DNA of 64,000 bases from Aquiluna sp. (GTDB taxonomy: Bacteria; Actinomycetota; Actinomycetes; Actinomycetales; Microbacteriaceae). The stretch lies in the NCBI GenBank assembly GCA_021741585.1, contig JAIOXN010000001.1, positions 921,059 to 985,058 of the forward strand, in the 5' to 3' direction. Positions 25,000-34,232 of the stretch are shown here, piece after piece. Numbering within the stretch: the first letter of the stretch is position 1; each line of letters opens with the position of its first letter. The notes under the pieces are model-generated. The model worked only from the letters and a program-made list of their open reading frames with translations. It was not told the DNA's origin and did no database searches. The translations under genes and the position numbers were made by a program.

Positions 25000-26495
25000 A
25001 AACCGTAATCTCCACCAGCGGCATGAGCATGCAAGATGTTGTTGACATTGCTCGGCACGGATCAAAGATTGAGATCTCGCAAGAAGCCTTGGATGCCATG
25101 GCAAAGACCCGAGCAGATGTTGAGGCAAAGGCTGCCAGCGATACTCCGGTTTATGGCATCTCAACGGGATTCGGGGCACTTGCTCAAAGACACATCCCGA
25201 TTGAAGACCGTGTGCAGTTGCAGAAATCCTTGATTCGATCCCATGCCGCAGGCATGGGAGATCCGGTTGAAACTGAAGTGGTCCGAGCACTGATGGCGCT
25301 TCGTCTGAAGACAATGTGTTCTGGGCGAACTGGGGTCAGGCCATTAGTTGCGCAAACCTATGCCGCCATTTTGAATGCCGGAATCACACCAAGGGTTCTT
25401 GAATATGGCTCGCTTGGTTGCAGTGGCGACTTGGCCCCATTGTCGCACTGTGCACTTGTGTTGATGGGAGAGGGCAGGGCCTTTGGTCCAGATGGCGTCG
25501 AGGCACCGGTGCCAGAGCTCTTCAAAGCCGCAGGGATTGCGCCAGTCGAGCTGAGGGAAAAAGAAGGCTTAGCGCTAATCAATGGCACCGACGGAATGCT
25601 GGGAATGCTGATCCTTGCTTTGAGCGATATCGACAGGCTTTTGGATCAGGCAGATTTGATTGCGGCGATGAGCGTCGAGGGCCAGATGGGCACCGATCAG
25701 GTCTTTAGGTCTGAATTGCATGAAGACCTGAGGCCGCACCCAGGTCAAGCAAAAAGTGCCGCGAACATGTTCGCGGCACTCCAGGGAAGCGAAATTGTCT
25801 CCTCACATCGCCATGGTGATGGCGTGGTTCAAGACGCCTATTCACTTCGATGTGCTCCGCAGGTTGCCGGTGCAGTTCGAGACACCGCGGATCACGCTCG
25901 CCTGGTGGCATCAAGGGAGATTCGTGCAATTATCGATAACCCGGTTGTCTTGGAAGATGGTGAGGTTACATCTAACGGCAATTTCCATGGTGCTCCAGTT
26001 GCTTATGTATTGGATTTCCTGGCTATCGCACTGGCAGATCTAGGTTCCATTTCAGAGCGCAGAACCGATCGCTTTTTGGATGTCTCGAGAAACAGAGGGC
26101 TGCCACCATTCTTGGCCTCAGATCCTGGAGTCGACTCCGGTTTGATGATCGCCCAATACACCCAAGCGGCAATGGTTTCTGAGAATAAGAGATTGGCTAA
26201 TCCGGCCAGCGTTGATTCAATCCCGTCTTCAGCGATGCAGGAAGATCACGTTTCTATGGGTTGGCACGCTGGTCGCAAGTTGCGAAAGGTGGTCGACAAC
26301 ACAAGAAGAATCTTGGCAATTGAGCTCACCGCAGCGGCCAGGGGAGTAGAGCTTCGCGCACCTTATAAGCCAGCTCCCAAAACCGGCAAACTCATTGACG
26401 AACTCCGAAAAAGCGTCCAAGGCATTGGGCCAGATCGCGATCTTGGCCCGGAGCTTGAGGCAGCCAATCTCTTGCTGAAAAACTGGCAGGGCTAG
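24996..26495 (+). CDS. hutH: Histidine ammonia-lyase
   Basis: 499 residues from TTG 24996, overlapping the hutI stop (ATTGA) with AAAGGA at 24983-24988 as ribosome-binding site. The enzyme deaminates histidine to urocanate with the self-made MIO cofactor. The MIO triad region reads GSLGCSGDLAPLSH: Cys142-Ser143-Gly144 rather than the textbook Ala-Ser-Gly. Other family features are YGISTGFG near residue 50, QEDHVSMG at about 413 and NGTDGMLG. It is the last gene of hutU-hutI-hutH although it encodes the first step. Confidence 0.97.
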   Translation: MKTVISTSGMSMQDVVDIARHGSKIEISQEALDAMAKTRADVEAKAASDTPVYGISTGFGALAQRHIPIEDRVQLQKSLIRSHAAGMGDPVETEVVRALMALRLKTMCSGRTGVRPLVAQTYAAILNAGITPRVLEYGSLGCSGDLAPLSHCALVLMGEGRAFGPDGVEAPVPELFKAAGIAPVELREKEGLALINGTDGMLGMLILALSDIDRLLDQADLIAAMSVEGQMGTDQVFRSELHEDLRPHPGQAKSAANMFAALQGSEIVSSHRHGDGVVQDAYSLRCAPQVAGAVRDTADHARLVASREIRAIIDNPVVLEDGEVTSNGNFHGAPVAYVLDFLAIALADLGSISERRTDRFLDVSRNRGLPPFLASDPGVDSGLMIAQYTQAAMVSENKRLANPASVDSIPSSAMQEDHVSMGWHAGRKLRKVVDNTRRILAIELTAAARGVELRAPYKPAPKTGKLIDELRKSVQGIGPDRDLGPELEAANLLLKNWQG

Positions 26496-26506
26496 ATTTC
26501 AGTTAG

Positions 26507-26515
26507 TTATCCACA
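26507..26515 (+). promoter_or_regulatory. Perfect DnaA box (TTATCCACA)
   Basis: Third exact DnaA 9-mer with GAT extension, between hutH and the RHH/Doc toxin-antitoxin module, 47 bases upstream of the antitoxin start. Confidence 0.5.
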
Positions 26516-26532
26516 GATTTAATAATTGAGCA

Positions 26533-26554
26533 TCTGATACCACTCTGATACCAT
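26533..26554 (+). promoter_or_regulatory. Tandem repeat operator and -10 of the RHH/Doc module
   Basis: TCTGATACCA occurs twice, at 26533-26542 and 26544-26553, spaced 11 bp, one helical turn, as expected for cooperative ribbon-helix-helix dimers. TACCAT (26549-26554) followed by seven bases and the ATG at 26562 suggests a leaderless promoter overlapping the second repeat. Confidence 0.55.
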
Positions 26555-26561
26555 TATTGTC

Positions 26562-26768
26562 ATGGCTATGACATTGAGATTGACAGCAGAAGACGAAGCA
26601 ACCCTTGAACGGCTTGCAGAACAACTAGGCGTTTCCAAGCAAAAGGCCTTGATTGCTGCCATGAACAACATGGAGCACAATGCTAAACGCAAGCGTGACC
26701 TTGCCTTCGCTCGAGAGTACGTGATGACTCACGATAAAGAACTCATGGAGCGTCTGGCAGACGCATGA
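26562..26768 (+). CDS. Ribbon-helix-helix-like antitoxin
   Basis: 68 residues. The N-terminal strand MTLRLTAEDEATLERLAEQ and following helix SKQKALIAAMNN resemble a CopG/RHH DNA-binding domain; the charged C-terminal half should bind the toxin. It overlaps the Doc gene by 4 nt (ATGA). Doc toxins are classically paired with Phd antitoxins, so an RHH-type partner is a variant arrangement. Confidence 0.75.
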   Translation: MAMTLRLTAEDEATLERLAEQLGVSKQKALIAAMNNMEHNAKRKRDLAFAREYVMTHDKELMERLADA

Positions 26769-27136
26769 CCAACTTTCTTGAGCTGGAAGATGCTCTGGAG
26801 CAGGTTAAATTCCTGGGCTTTCACGTCAAGGATTTAGGGCTACTCGACTCGGCACTTCAGAGACCAAAAACAACTGTCTTTGGTGAGGATGCTTATCCAG
26901 ACCTGTCAACCAAAGCCGCAGCTTTGATGCATTCGATGGTGAAAAATCATGCCCTTGTGGATGGAAATAAAAGAACTAGTTGGCTGCTTTTTGTCTCATT
27001 CATTGCTGCAAATGGCTACCGGCATGACATGAACACCCAGCAAGCGTTCGATCTGACACTTGGAATTGCGACTGACCAGCTAGATCTAGAAGCTGCTGCA
27101 GTAATAATCAAGCAACACTTGATCCGTAGAAATTAG
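26765..27136 (+). CDS. Doc/Fic-family toxin
   Basis: 123 residues, the usual length for Doc. The catalytic motif [12 protein letters not shown] (about residues 59-70) matches the Doc H-x-F/L-x-(D)-x-N-K-R pattern. P1 Doc phosphorylates and inactivates EF-Tu; other Fic proteins AMPylate. Start overlaps the antitoxin stop. The stop overlaps the convergent gcvP stop by 4 nt. Confidence 0.9.
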   Translation: MTNFLELEDALEQVKFLGFHVKDLGLLDSALQRPKTTVFGEDAYPDLSTKAAALMHSMVKNHALVDGNKRTSWLLFVSFIAANGYRHDMNTQQAFDLTLGIATDQLDLEAAAVIIKQHLIRRN

Positions 27137-29961
27137 TTTTTGGCAAAACTTTCAATCGGCGGGCAGGTGCAGGTGAGGTTGCGGTCTCCAAAAGCACCGT
27201 CAATTCTTCTAACCGGTGGCCAGTACTTTCCCTTGGCCTGACCCGTGACTGGGAACACTGCAATCTCTCTTGAATACGGGTGATCCCAATCCGATGCCAA
27301 GTGCTCGGCAGTGTGGGGAGCATTTACCAAAGGATTATTGTCGTGTGGCCAAACTCCATCTTGAACCTGCTGTGCCTCCGCACGAATTGCCAACATTGCC
27401 TCAATGAAACGATCTAGTTCTTCCTTGGGTTCTGACTCGGTTGGTTCAATCATCAGGGTTCCTGCAACCGGGAAGCTCATGGTTGGGGCGTGGAAGCCAT
27501 AGTCAACCAATCGCTTAGCTACATCGTCGTTTGAGATCCCAGCCTCTTTCTGAAGTGGGCGGATGTCGATGATCGCCTCGTGAGCTACCAAACCATGCTT
27601 GCCTGTGTAGAGCAGCGGGAAGGCATCCGAGAGTTTCTTCGCAACGTAGTTAGCGCTCAATACTGCAACTGAAGTTGCTGCCATCAGACCCTCGTTACCC
27701 ATCATCTGGACATAGGCCCAGGAGATTGGCAAGATGCTTGGCGAACCAAATGGCGCTGCCGAAACCGGACCATAGCTTGGCAGTTCAGTCTGTGCCATCG
27801 AGTGTCCTGGCAAGAATTCAGAGAGGTGACTTCTCGCTACTACTGGGCCAACGCCTGGTCCACCACCACCGTGAGGGATGCAGAAGGTCTTGTGGAGATT
27901 CAAGTGTGAAACATCTCCTCCGAATTCACCAAACTTTGCAAACCCAACTACTGCATTGGTGTTTGCTCCATCAATGTATACCTGGCCACCTGCTGCGTGG
28001 ACCAAGTCGCAAATTTCAACCACGGCTTCTTCATAAACGCCGTGGGTTGAAGGGTAGGTAATCATCAAAGCGGCGAGCTTCTCGCCGCTATCTGCAATCT
28101 TTTGCTTTAGATCTGCGACATCAACGTTGCCCTCTTCATCGCAGGCAACAACCACAACTTCCATGCCCGCAAGAACGGCGCTCGCGGCATTGGTGCCGTG
28201 AGCAGATGATGGAATAAGGCAGATGCTTCTTTGGAAATCCCCACGGGAGCGGTGGTAACCACGGATCGCTAGAAGGCCTGCAAGTTCGCCCTGGCTACCT
28301 GCATTTGGCTGTAGTGAGACCGCTTCATATCCGGTGATGTCACTCAACCAAGAGGAGAGTTCGCCAATAAGTTCCAAATATCCTTGGGTGTCCTCGGCCG
28401 GTGCAAACGGGTGGAGGTTTGCAAATTCTGGCCAGGTGACGGCTTCCATCTCGGTCACAGAGTTGAGCTTCATGGTGCAGGAGCCCAGTGGAATCATCCC
28501 GCGATCTAGCGCGTAGTCAAAGTCAGCAAGCCTCTTGAGATAGCGCAACATGGCGGTCTCGGAATGGTGGGTATTGAATACCGGGTGCTGGAGATATTCA
28601 CTGGTTCTGTGGTTTGAAAGTTGATCCGATGCGTCTTCTGGCTTTGGAGCTCTTGCACCAAAGGCTGCGGCAAGATCTGCAAGCTGTTGCCAGGTTGTGC
28701 TCTCATCAACTGAGATGCCAAGTGTGTCCTCGTCAACTTTCAAGATGGTGAGATCTTTGGCTCTTGCATTTTGGTAGAAAGTCTCTGCATCGCTGGTCGA
28801 GATTCTCAGGGTGTCAAAGTAGTTCTGATCCTGAACCTTTATCCCGACCTCCGCCAAAACCTTTGCAAGCGAAGTCGCCTTGCTGTGGATTTCTTGGGCG
28901 ATTGCTTTTAGATCTTTTGGACCGTGGTAGACGGCATACATTCCGGCCATTACCGCCAGCAACACTTGAGCGGTACAAATGTTGGAGGTCGCCTTCTCGC
29001 GTCTAATGTGCTGTTCGCGAGTCTGCAGGGTCAAACGATATGCGGGGGATCCTTCGGCATCAACTGAGACGCCCACCAAACGTCCTGGCATTGTCCGCTC
29101 GAGTTTGTCTCGCACCGCTAGGTAGCCAGCGTGAGGACCACCGAATCCCATGGGGATTCCAAATCTTTGGGTGGTGCCACAAACAACATCAGCTCCCATT
29201 TCACCCGGAGGGGTGATCAGGGTAAGTGCCATCAAGTCGGCAGTGGCAATCGCAAGCCCACCAAACTCATGCACCTTTGCAAACAGGTTTTCAAAGTTCA
29301 GGATTCTTCCGGATGCGCCAGGGTATTGAACCACTGCACCAAATGCTTCCTCGTCCAACTCTTGAGAATTCGCTGCATCAAAATAACGAATCACAATCCC
29401 AAGCGGTTCGGCTCGATGCTCCAAGAGTTGTTTGGTTTGTGGGAAGAGATCTTTATCGGCAAAGAAGATGTTTGATTCGGATGTCGCGCTTCTCTTTGCG
29501 ATCATCATGGCTTCAACCACTGCGGTTGACTCATCAAGCATCGAGGCGTTGGAGGTTTTCATCCCGGTCAGATCGGTTACAACAGTCTGGAAGTTGATAA
29601 GAGCCTCAAGCCTGCCCTGGCTAATCTCAGGTTGATACGGGGTGTAGGCGGTGTACCAACTTGGGTTCTCCAGAACATTGCGCTTGATTACGCCGGGAGT
29701 TCTAGTTCCGTAGTACCCAAGCCCAATGAAGGACTGTGTGATTCGGTTCTTTGAAGCAATCTCATGCAATCGGCCAAGCGCTTCATCTTCGCTAATTGGC
29801 TCTGGCAATGCGCTCCCACCGCGATAGTGAATGGCTTCTGGAAGCGCCTGCTCCATCAAATCAGAAAGCGAAGATGCTCCAATAAATTGGAGCATCTCTT
29901 GCTGTTCTTTTTGATCTGGTCCGATGTGGCGGAATTTGAAGTTGTGGTGCGGCTTGAGCAA
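27133..29961 (-). CDS. gcvP: Glycine dehydrogenase (decarboxylating), P protein
   Basis: 942 residues, full length for the single-chain P protein. It decarboxylates glycine with PLP and transfers aminomethyl to the lipoyl arm of GcvH. The PLP lysine lies in [18 protein letters not shown] (about residue 690), and [10 protein letters not shown] (about 480) is conserved. TTG 29961 is chosen because GGAG lies eight bases upstream and gcvH ends three bases before. Last gene of purD-purC-gcvT-gcvH-gcvP. Confidence 0.97.
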   Translation of the reverse strand: MLKPHHNFKFRHIGPDQKEQQEMLQFIGASSLSDLMEQALPEAIHYRGGSALPEPISEDEALGRLHEIASKNRITQSFIGLGYYGTRTPGVIKRNVLENPSWYTAYTPYQPEISQGRLEALINFQTVVTDLTGMKTSNASMLDESTAVVEAMMIAKRSATSESNIFFADKDLFPQTKQLLEHRAEPLGIVIRYFDAANSQELDEEAFGAVVQYPGASGRILNFENLFAKVHEFGGLAIATADLMALTLITPPGEMGADVVCGTTQRFGIPMGFGGPHAGYLAVRDKLERTMPGRLVGVSVDAEGSPAYRLTLQTREQHIRREKATSNICTAQVLLAVMAGMYAVYHGPKDLKAIAQEIHSKATSLAKVLAEVGIKVQDQNYFDTLRISTSDAETFYQNARAKDLTILKVDEDTLGISVDESTTWQQLADLAAAFGARAPKPEDASDQLSNHRTSEYLQHPVFNTHHSETAMLRYLKRLADFDYALDRGMIPLGSCTMKLNSVTEMEAVTWPEFANLHPFAPAEDTQGYLELIGELSSWLSDITGYEAVSLQPNAGSQGELAGLLAIRGYHRSRGDFQRSICLIPSSAHGTNAASAVLAGMEVVVVACDEEGNVDVADLKQKIADSGEKLAALMITYPSTHGVYEEAVVEICDLVHAAGGQVYIDGANTNAVVGFAKFGEFGGDVSHLNLHKTFCIPHGGGGPGVGPVVARSHLSEFLPGHSMAQTELPSYGPVSAAPFGSPSILPISWAYVQMMGNEGLMAATSVAVLSANYVAKKLSDAFPLLYTGKHGLVAHEAIIDIRPLQKEAGISNDDVAKRLVDYGFHAPTMSFPVAGTLMIEPTESEPKEELDRFIEAMLAIRAEAQQVQDGVWPHDNNPLVNAPHTAEHLASDWDHPYSREIAVFPVTGQAKGKYWPPVRRIDGAFGDRNLTCTCPPIESFAKN

Positions 29962-29964
29962 TTA

Positions 29965-30336
29965 CTACTCTCCGATCAGAGCGTTGTATTCGGATGCACT
30001 TAGTAGTTCTGGAAGCGAGCTGAACTTGATCTTGACCAACCAACCAGCTCCAAATGGGTCGGAGTTCACGCCCTCTGGGTTTGAGGAGAGAGAATCGTTG
30101 GCTTCAACAACCTCACCATCCATTGGGGCGTAAAGCTCACCGACAGACTTGGTGGATTCGATCTCGCCACAAATCTTCATGTAGCTAGTTGAGGACCCAA
30201 CCTTTGGCAGGTCAACATAGACAATCTCACCAAGTGCATCAGCCGCATATTGGGTAATTCCAACGGTGGCAACATCGCCATCGATTAGAACCCACTCGTG
30301 CTCTTTGGTGTATTTGAGATTCTCTGGATTTGCCAT
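29965..30336 (-). CDS. gcvH: Glycine cleavage system H protein
   Basis: 123 residues. The lipoyl-carrying lysine is K63 in [14 protein letters not shown], and the C-terminal GWLVKIKFS strand is typical. It shuttles the aminomethyl group between P, T and L proteins. Lies between gcvT (4-base gap) and gcvP. The L protein is not in this window. Confidence 0.97.
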   Translation of the reverse strand: MANPENLKYTKEHEWVLIDGDVATVGITQYAADALGEIVYVDLPKVGSSTSYMKICGEIESTKSVGELYAPMDGEVVEANDSLSSNPEGVNSDPFGAGWLVKIKFSSLPELLSASEYNALIGE

Positions 30337-30340
30337 TTTT

Positions 30341-31429
30341 CTACTTTCCCCGCTTATAGAACGGAAGTTCTACTACCTCGTAGGGCACCTTTGTCCCACG
30401 AACATCTGCTTCTAGTTTGCTACCTATTTCAAGACCCAAAGAACCGTCGAGCATTGCCATCGCAATTGGGTAACCAAGGGTTGGAGAAAGCGCTCCTGAA
30501 GTCACCGTGCCGATAGTTGTTTCAGCTCCTGCAACAAAAATTTCATAGTCAGCCCGAGCCGCTCTGCGACCCTCGCCCCTGATTCCAAACAACAGCTTCT
30601 TCGGGGTTGAATCCTTCAGAAGTCCTAGAGCACTGCCGCTAAAAGATTCCCCTTTGTCGTGGCGAACAACTCGGCCTAGGTTGACATCACAGGGAGTGGT
30701 TTCCAAAGAGAGCTCGTGACCATAAAGCGGCATCCCGGCTTCGAGTCGGAGGGTGTCTCGACAGGCCAGACCACAAGGAACTAGTTGAGTATCGCTTTCT
30801 AGAAGCAGATTCCAAACCTTGGCCGCTTGATCGTTTGAAACAAAAACCTCAAAGCCGTCTTCGCCGGTGTAACCGGTGCGGGCTAGCAAAACGGATATTC
30901 CAGAAAGCGATGCGGCATCGATTGCGTAGTACTTGATTTGAGCAAGATCAATGTCAACCTGCTGCTGCAAAATCTCCGCAGCCATAGGGCCCTGGATGGC
31001 AATTAGTGACCAGTCTTGAGACTCATCAGTGACTGTGACATCAAAGCCCTTAGTTCTTGCGCTTAGCTCTCTGAAGACAACTTCGCGGTTTCCGGCATTG
31101 GCAACAATCAGGTACTCGTCTTCTGCCATGCGATAACCGATCAGGTCATCGATAATGCCACCCTGCTCATTGCAGATCATGGTGTATTTGGCTTTGCCGA
31201 TTTTGAGTTCTGAGAGTTTTGAAATCAGCGCAAAATCTAGAGAGTTTGCTGCATCGCCCTTGATTCTGATTTCACCCATGTGGGAAATATCAAAAAGACC
31301 TGCGTAGTTTCGGACAGCGTGGTGTTCATCTAGATCCGATCCATACCGGACCGGCATATTCCAACCACCAAAATCGGTGAAGCTGGCACCAAGTTTTTTG
31401 TGCTCATCGGCGAGCGCGGTTTCTAACAC
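30341..31429 (-). CDS. gcvT: Aminomethyltransferase, glycine cleavage T protein
   Basis: 362 residues from a GTG. T protein releases ammonia from the aminomethyl-lipoyl arm and forms 5,10-methylene-tetrahydrofolate. Conserved segments: [13 protein letters not shown] at about residue 45, [13 protein letters not shown] at about 190 and the C-terminal [14 protein letters not shown]. Only 31 bases separate it from purC upstream, too short for a glycine riboswitch, so it appears cotranscribed with purine genes. It supplies one-carbon units and uses the same glycine pool as PurD. Confidence 0.96.
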   Translation of the reverse strand: MLETALADEHKKLGASFTDFGGWNMPVRYGSDLDEHHAVRNYAGLFDISHMGEIRIKGDAANSLDFALISKLSELKIGKAKYTMICNEQGGIIDDLIGYRMAEDEYLIVANAGNREVVFRELSARTKGFDVTVTDESQDWSLIAIQGPMAAEILQQQVDIDLAQIKYYAIDAASLSGISVLLARTGYTGEDGFEVFVSNDQAAKVWNLLLESDTQLVPCGLACRDTLRLEAGMPLYGHELSLETTPCDVNLGRVVRHDKGESFSGSALGLLKDSTPKKLLFGIRGEGRRAARADYEIFVAGAETTIGTVTSGALSPTLGYPIAMAMLDGSLGLEIGSKLEADVRGTKVPYEVVELPFYKRGK

Positions 31430-31460
31430 CCACCCAGCCTAAAGCACTATCTTGCCTTGT

Positions 31461-32309
31461 TTAGACGGCGCCTAGTTTTTGGGCTAATTCGGCATATTTT
31501 GCAGCCGTTTGAGTGACGATTTCTGTCGGCAAAACTGGAGGGTCTCCAGTTTGGTCCCAGTTTGCAGCTAACCAGTTGCGGACAATTTGCTTGTCGAAGC
31601 TCTGGTCGCGAACTCCCTGTTGCCAAAGCTCCTTGTCCCAATATCTGGATGAGTCTGGAGTGAGAACCTCATCACCCAAAGTGAGCATATTGGTCTTTGG
31701 GTCGTTGCCAAATTCAAACTTGGTGTCGGCGAGAATCAATCCAGCCTTGCTGGCAAGATCGCTTGCTTTCATGAAGATCTCGATTGAGACATCGCGCAAT
31801 CTTTCGGCGATGTTCTCGCCGACCAGCTCAACAACTCTTTCGTAGCTGATGTTCTCATCGTGATCTCCCTGTTCGGCTTTGAACGCCGGGGTGAAAATTG
31901 GGTTGGGTAGTCGGTCTCCAAATTGCAAACCAGCGGGAAGCTCGATCCCGCAAACCGTTCCGGAGGCTAGATATTCTTTCCAGCCAGAGCCGGAGATATA
32001 GCCACGAACCACGCACTCCACCGGATACATTTCCAGCTTCTTGGCGATCATCGCCCTTCCGGCTACTACTTCTGGGACAGCAAGTTCAGCGGATCGGTGA
32101 TTTTGGATATCGAGGCGATCAAACCACCAATTGGTCATCTCGGTTAGGTTCGCACCCTTGCCTGGAATCTCAGGTGCTAGCACGTGGTCAAATGCGCTGA
32201 CTCGATCGCTTGCAACAATCAAAACAAGGTGATCAAAGCTCTCATCTAGCGGAGCATAAAGCTCGCGGACTTTGCCGGTGTAAAGGTGCCTGAAGCCAGG
32301 AATCTCCAT
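31461..32309 (-). CDS. purC: SAICAR synthase
   Basis: 282 residues. Joins aspartate to CAIR with ATP in purine synthesis. YTGKVRELY at the N-terminus, SDRVSAFDHVL (about residue 34), RGYISGSGWKEY (about 103) and ADTKFEFG (about 194) are diagnostic. The ATG overlaps the purD stop by one base (TAATG). Confidence 0.97.
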   Translation of the reverse strand: MEIPGFRHLYTGKVRELYAPLDESFDHLVLIVASDRVSAFDHVLAPEIPGKGANLTEMTNWWFDRLDIQNHRSAELAVPEVVAGRAMIAKKLEMYPVECVVRGYISGSGWKEYLASGTVCGIELPAGLQFGDRLPNPIFTPAFKAEQGDHDENISYERVVELVGENIAERLRDVSIEIFMKASDLASKAGLILADTKFEFGNDPKTNMLTLGDEVLTPDSSRYWDKELWQQGVRDQSFDKQIVRNWLAANWDQTGDPPVLPTEIVTQTAAKYAELAQKLGAV

Positions 32310-33529
32310 TAGTCCGCAACCCGCAGAGCAATATCGTGGCGGTAGAAGCCACCCTCAAGGGAAATTCTTGCCATGCCTTCGTAGGCCAAGGTTCTAGCCT
32401 CCTGGAAAGTCTCTCCCGATCCAACAACGCTCAAGACTCTTCCAGTTGGACTTGCCTTGCAAACCTCAACCCCATCAATGCTCTCTGCAGACTCGATGCC
32501 TACAACGTCTCTAACTGGAGCGTTTGAAACTGGATACCCTTCGGATGCCAAAACAACTGTGACGGCAACATCTTCCGAGAATGTTGCAACCGGACCGACG
32601 TCTAATTTGCCGGTTGCGGCGCGCATCAACAGATCGCTGAGGTCATTGTTAAGTCTGCGCAAAACAACTTGCGTCTCAGGGTCCCCAAAGCGAGCGTTGA
32701 ATTCGATTACCTTCACGCCGCGCTCGGTGATGATTAACCCGCAATACAGCAGTCCAACAAAAGGGGTCCCGCGCTTCGCCATCTCGGTGATTGTTGGCTG
32801 AGCGACTCTTTGGGTCACTTCTTCAATGAAGCCTTCTGGCAACCACGGCAGTGGCGAGTAGGCACCCATCCCACCGGTGTTTGGGCCTTCATCGTTGTCA
32901 TAAGCACGCTTATAGTCCTGGGCAGGAGAGAGTGGCATAACGGTCTTGCCGTCAGCCAAGAAGAACAGGCTTACTTCTTGTCCATCCAAGAACTCCTCAA
33001 CCAAGACACCGTCTTGAATGAATTTCGCAGCATGTTCAAGAGCGGCTTCCTTGTCGCTTGTGACAATCACACCCTTGCCGGCAGCAAGGCCATCGGCCTT
33101 GATAACAAAAGGAGCACCAAACTGAGCCATCGCTGATTCAACTTCTTCGGTGGTTGAACACTCCCTTGCCATGCCGGTTGGAATATCTGCTGCCGCCATG
33201 ATCTCTTTGGCAAATTGTTTGCTGCCTTCAAGTGCGGCTGCATCTTGGTTAGGGCCAAATACTGCAGTTCCTTGTTCGCGCAATGCATCTGCTATGCCGG
33301 CAACAAGGGGAGCCTCTGGGCCGATTACAACCAGATCTACTCGTTCTTCAAGAGCAAGCTTCACGACCGAAAGCTTGTCGGTGGCATCCACTTCTCTAAC
33401 TTCAACTTCATTCCCAATCCATGGGTTGCCCGGAGCACAAACGATATTGTCGCGGGATGTGCCGGTCCTGATGAGCGCTTTGATGATGGCGTGCTCTCTT
33501 GCACCGGAGCCTAGAACGAGGATTTTCAC
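32309..33529 (-). CDS. purD: Phosphoribosylamine-glycine ligase
   Basis: 406-residue ATP-grasp enzyme forming GAR from phosphoribosylamine and glycine. VLGSGAREHAI at the N-terminus, VIKADGLAAGKGV (about residue 140), EGPNTGGMGAYSP (about 205) and EFNARFGDPETQ (about 273) are conserved. First gene of the purD-purC-gcvTHP run, divergent from the sterol-carrier/purF/purM operon. Confidence 0.97.
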   Translation of the reverse strand: MKILVLGSGAREHAIIKALIRTGTSRDNIVCAPGNPWIGNEVEVREVDATDKLSVVKLALEERVDLVVIGPEAPLVAGIADALREQGTAVFGPNQDAAALEGSKQFAKEIMAAADIPTGMARECSTTEEVESAMAQFGAPFVIKADGLAAGKGVIVTSDKEAALEHAAKFIQDGVLVEEFLDGQEVSLFFLADGKTVMPLSPAQDYKRAYDNDEGPNTGGMGAYSPLPWLPEGFIEEVTQRVAQPTITEMAKRGTPFVGLLYCGLIITERGVKVIEFNARFGDPETQVVLRRLNNDLSDLLMRAATGKLDVGPVATFSEDVAVTVVLASEGYPVSNAPVRDVVGIESAESIDGVEVCKASPTGRVLSVVGSGETFQEARTLAYEGMARISLEGGFYRHDIALRVAD

Positions 33530-33606
33530 AAGGTGAGTTTAGCGTTTTGGAGAAATCTGAAGATTTGGAAAGCACTAACCCTTTTCTAACTGGTGATAAT
33601 TGCTCC

Positions 33607-33954
33607 ATGGGTAAAAAACGAATCTCGAGTGCGATTGGTAAGGCTGCCTTGCTCGCGGAGAGTTTCGATGAGGCAACCGCTGTCCGCTTTTTACTCCAAG
33701 AACTTGAGGCCGCTTCCCCCGGTGGCACGGTGGAGATTCGAGTTCCACCATATGGAGCGGTGCAATGTATTGGTGGGTTAGATCACCGCAGAGGAACCCC
33801 TCCGAACGTGATTGAAATGGATGCGCAAACCCTGATTGGGCTCTGCAATGGGTCGCTAGATCTTTCTAATGAGGTGCTTTCTGGAAAAGTTTTTCTATCG
33901 GGTTCTCGCGCAGGGGAAATTTCCGAGCTTTTTCCCGCTTTAATTAGGGAGTGA
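33607..33954 (+). CDS. Sterol-carrier (SCP2-like) family protein
   Basis: 115 residues from ATG 33607; an upstream in-frame extension runs into the purD 5' end and is rejected. GATAAT lies six bases before the ATG, so a leaderless start is plausible. The PGGTVEIRVPPYGAVQCI and GTPPNVIEMDAQT segments match the small sterol-carrier family found next to purF in many actinobacteria. The ligand and role are unknown. First gene of an operon with a small membrane protein, purF and purM. Confidence 0.75.
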   Translation: MGKKRISSAIGKAALLAESFDEATAVRFLLQELEAASPGGTVEIRVPPYGAVQCIGGLDHRRGTPPNVIEMDAQTLIGLCNGSLDLSNEVLSGKVFLSGSRAGEISELFPALIRE

Positions 33955-34232
33955 CTAAATCCGAGAAAGACCAACCCCTCGAGGTTGAGATTCGTAGAGC
34001 CCCAAAACTCCTAGCTTTTTTGCTCACCGGAGCCGCAATTGGTGTTGCTGTCGCATTTATTTTGTATTTGTTTATCCCAGAGGATGCTCGCTCAGCAGCC
34101 AACATCCTTGGCCTCTTGATTGTTGCCCTGGGTAGTTTGGGTTTGGGGTTGGGAATAACACTTTCTATTTTCATTGATATCCGAACCGCCAAAAGAACTA
34201 AGTCCGCACTAGTGAACAGGGTCAAAAAATGA
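33951..34232 (+). CDS. Small two-span membrane protein
   Basis: 93 residues from GTG 33951, overlapping the upstream stop by 4 nt (GTGA) and overlapping purF by 4 nt (ATGA). Two hydrophobic helices (LLAFLLTGAAIGVAVAFILY and ILGLLIVALGSLGLGLGITL) flank a short loop; the C-terminus is basic. No specific function known; conserved position before purF in this group is my recollection. Confidence 0.75.
   Translation: MTKSEKDQPLEVEIRRAPKLLAFLLTGAAIGVAVAFILYLFIPEDARSAANILGLLIVALGSLGLGLGITLSIFIDIRTAKRTKSALVNRVKK

Noticed and set aside
31430-31460. Glycine riboswitch ahead of gcvT
   Set aside because: Only 31 bases separate purC and gcvT.
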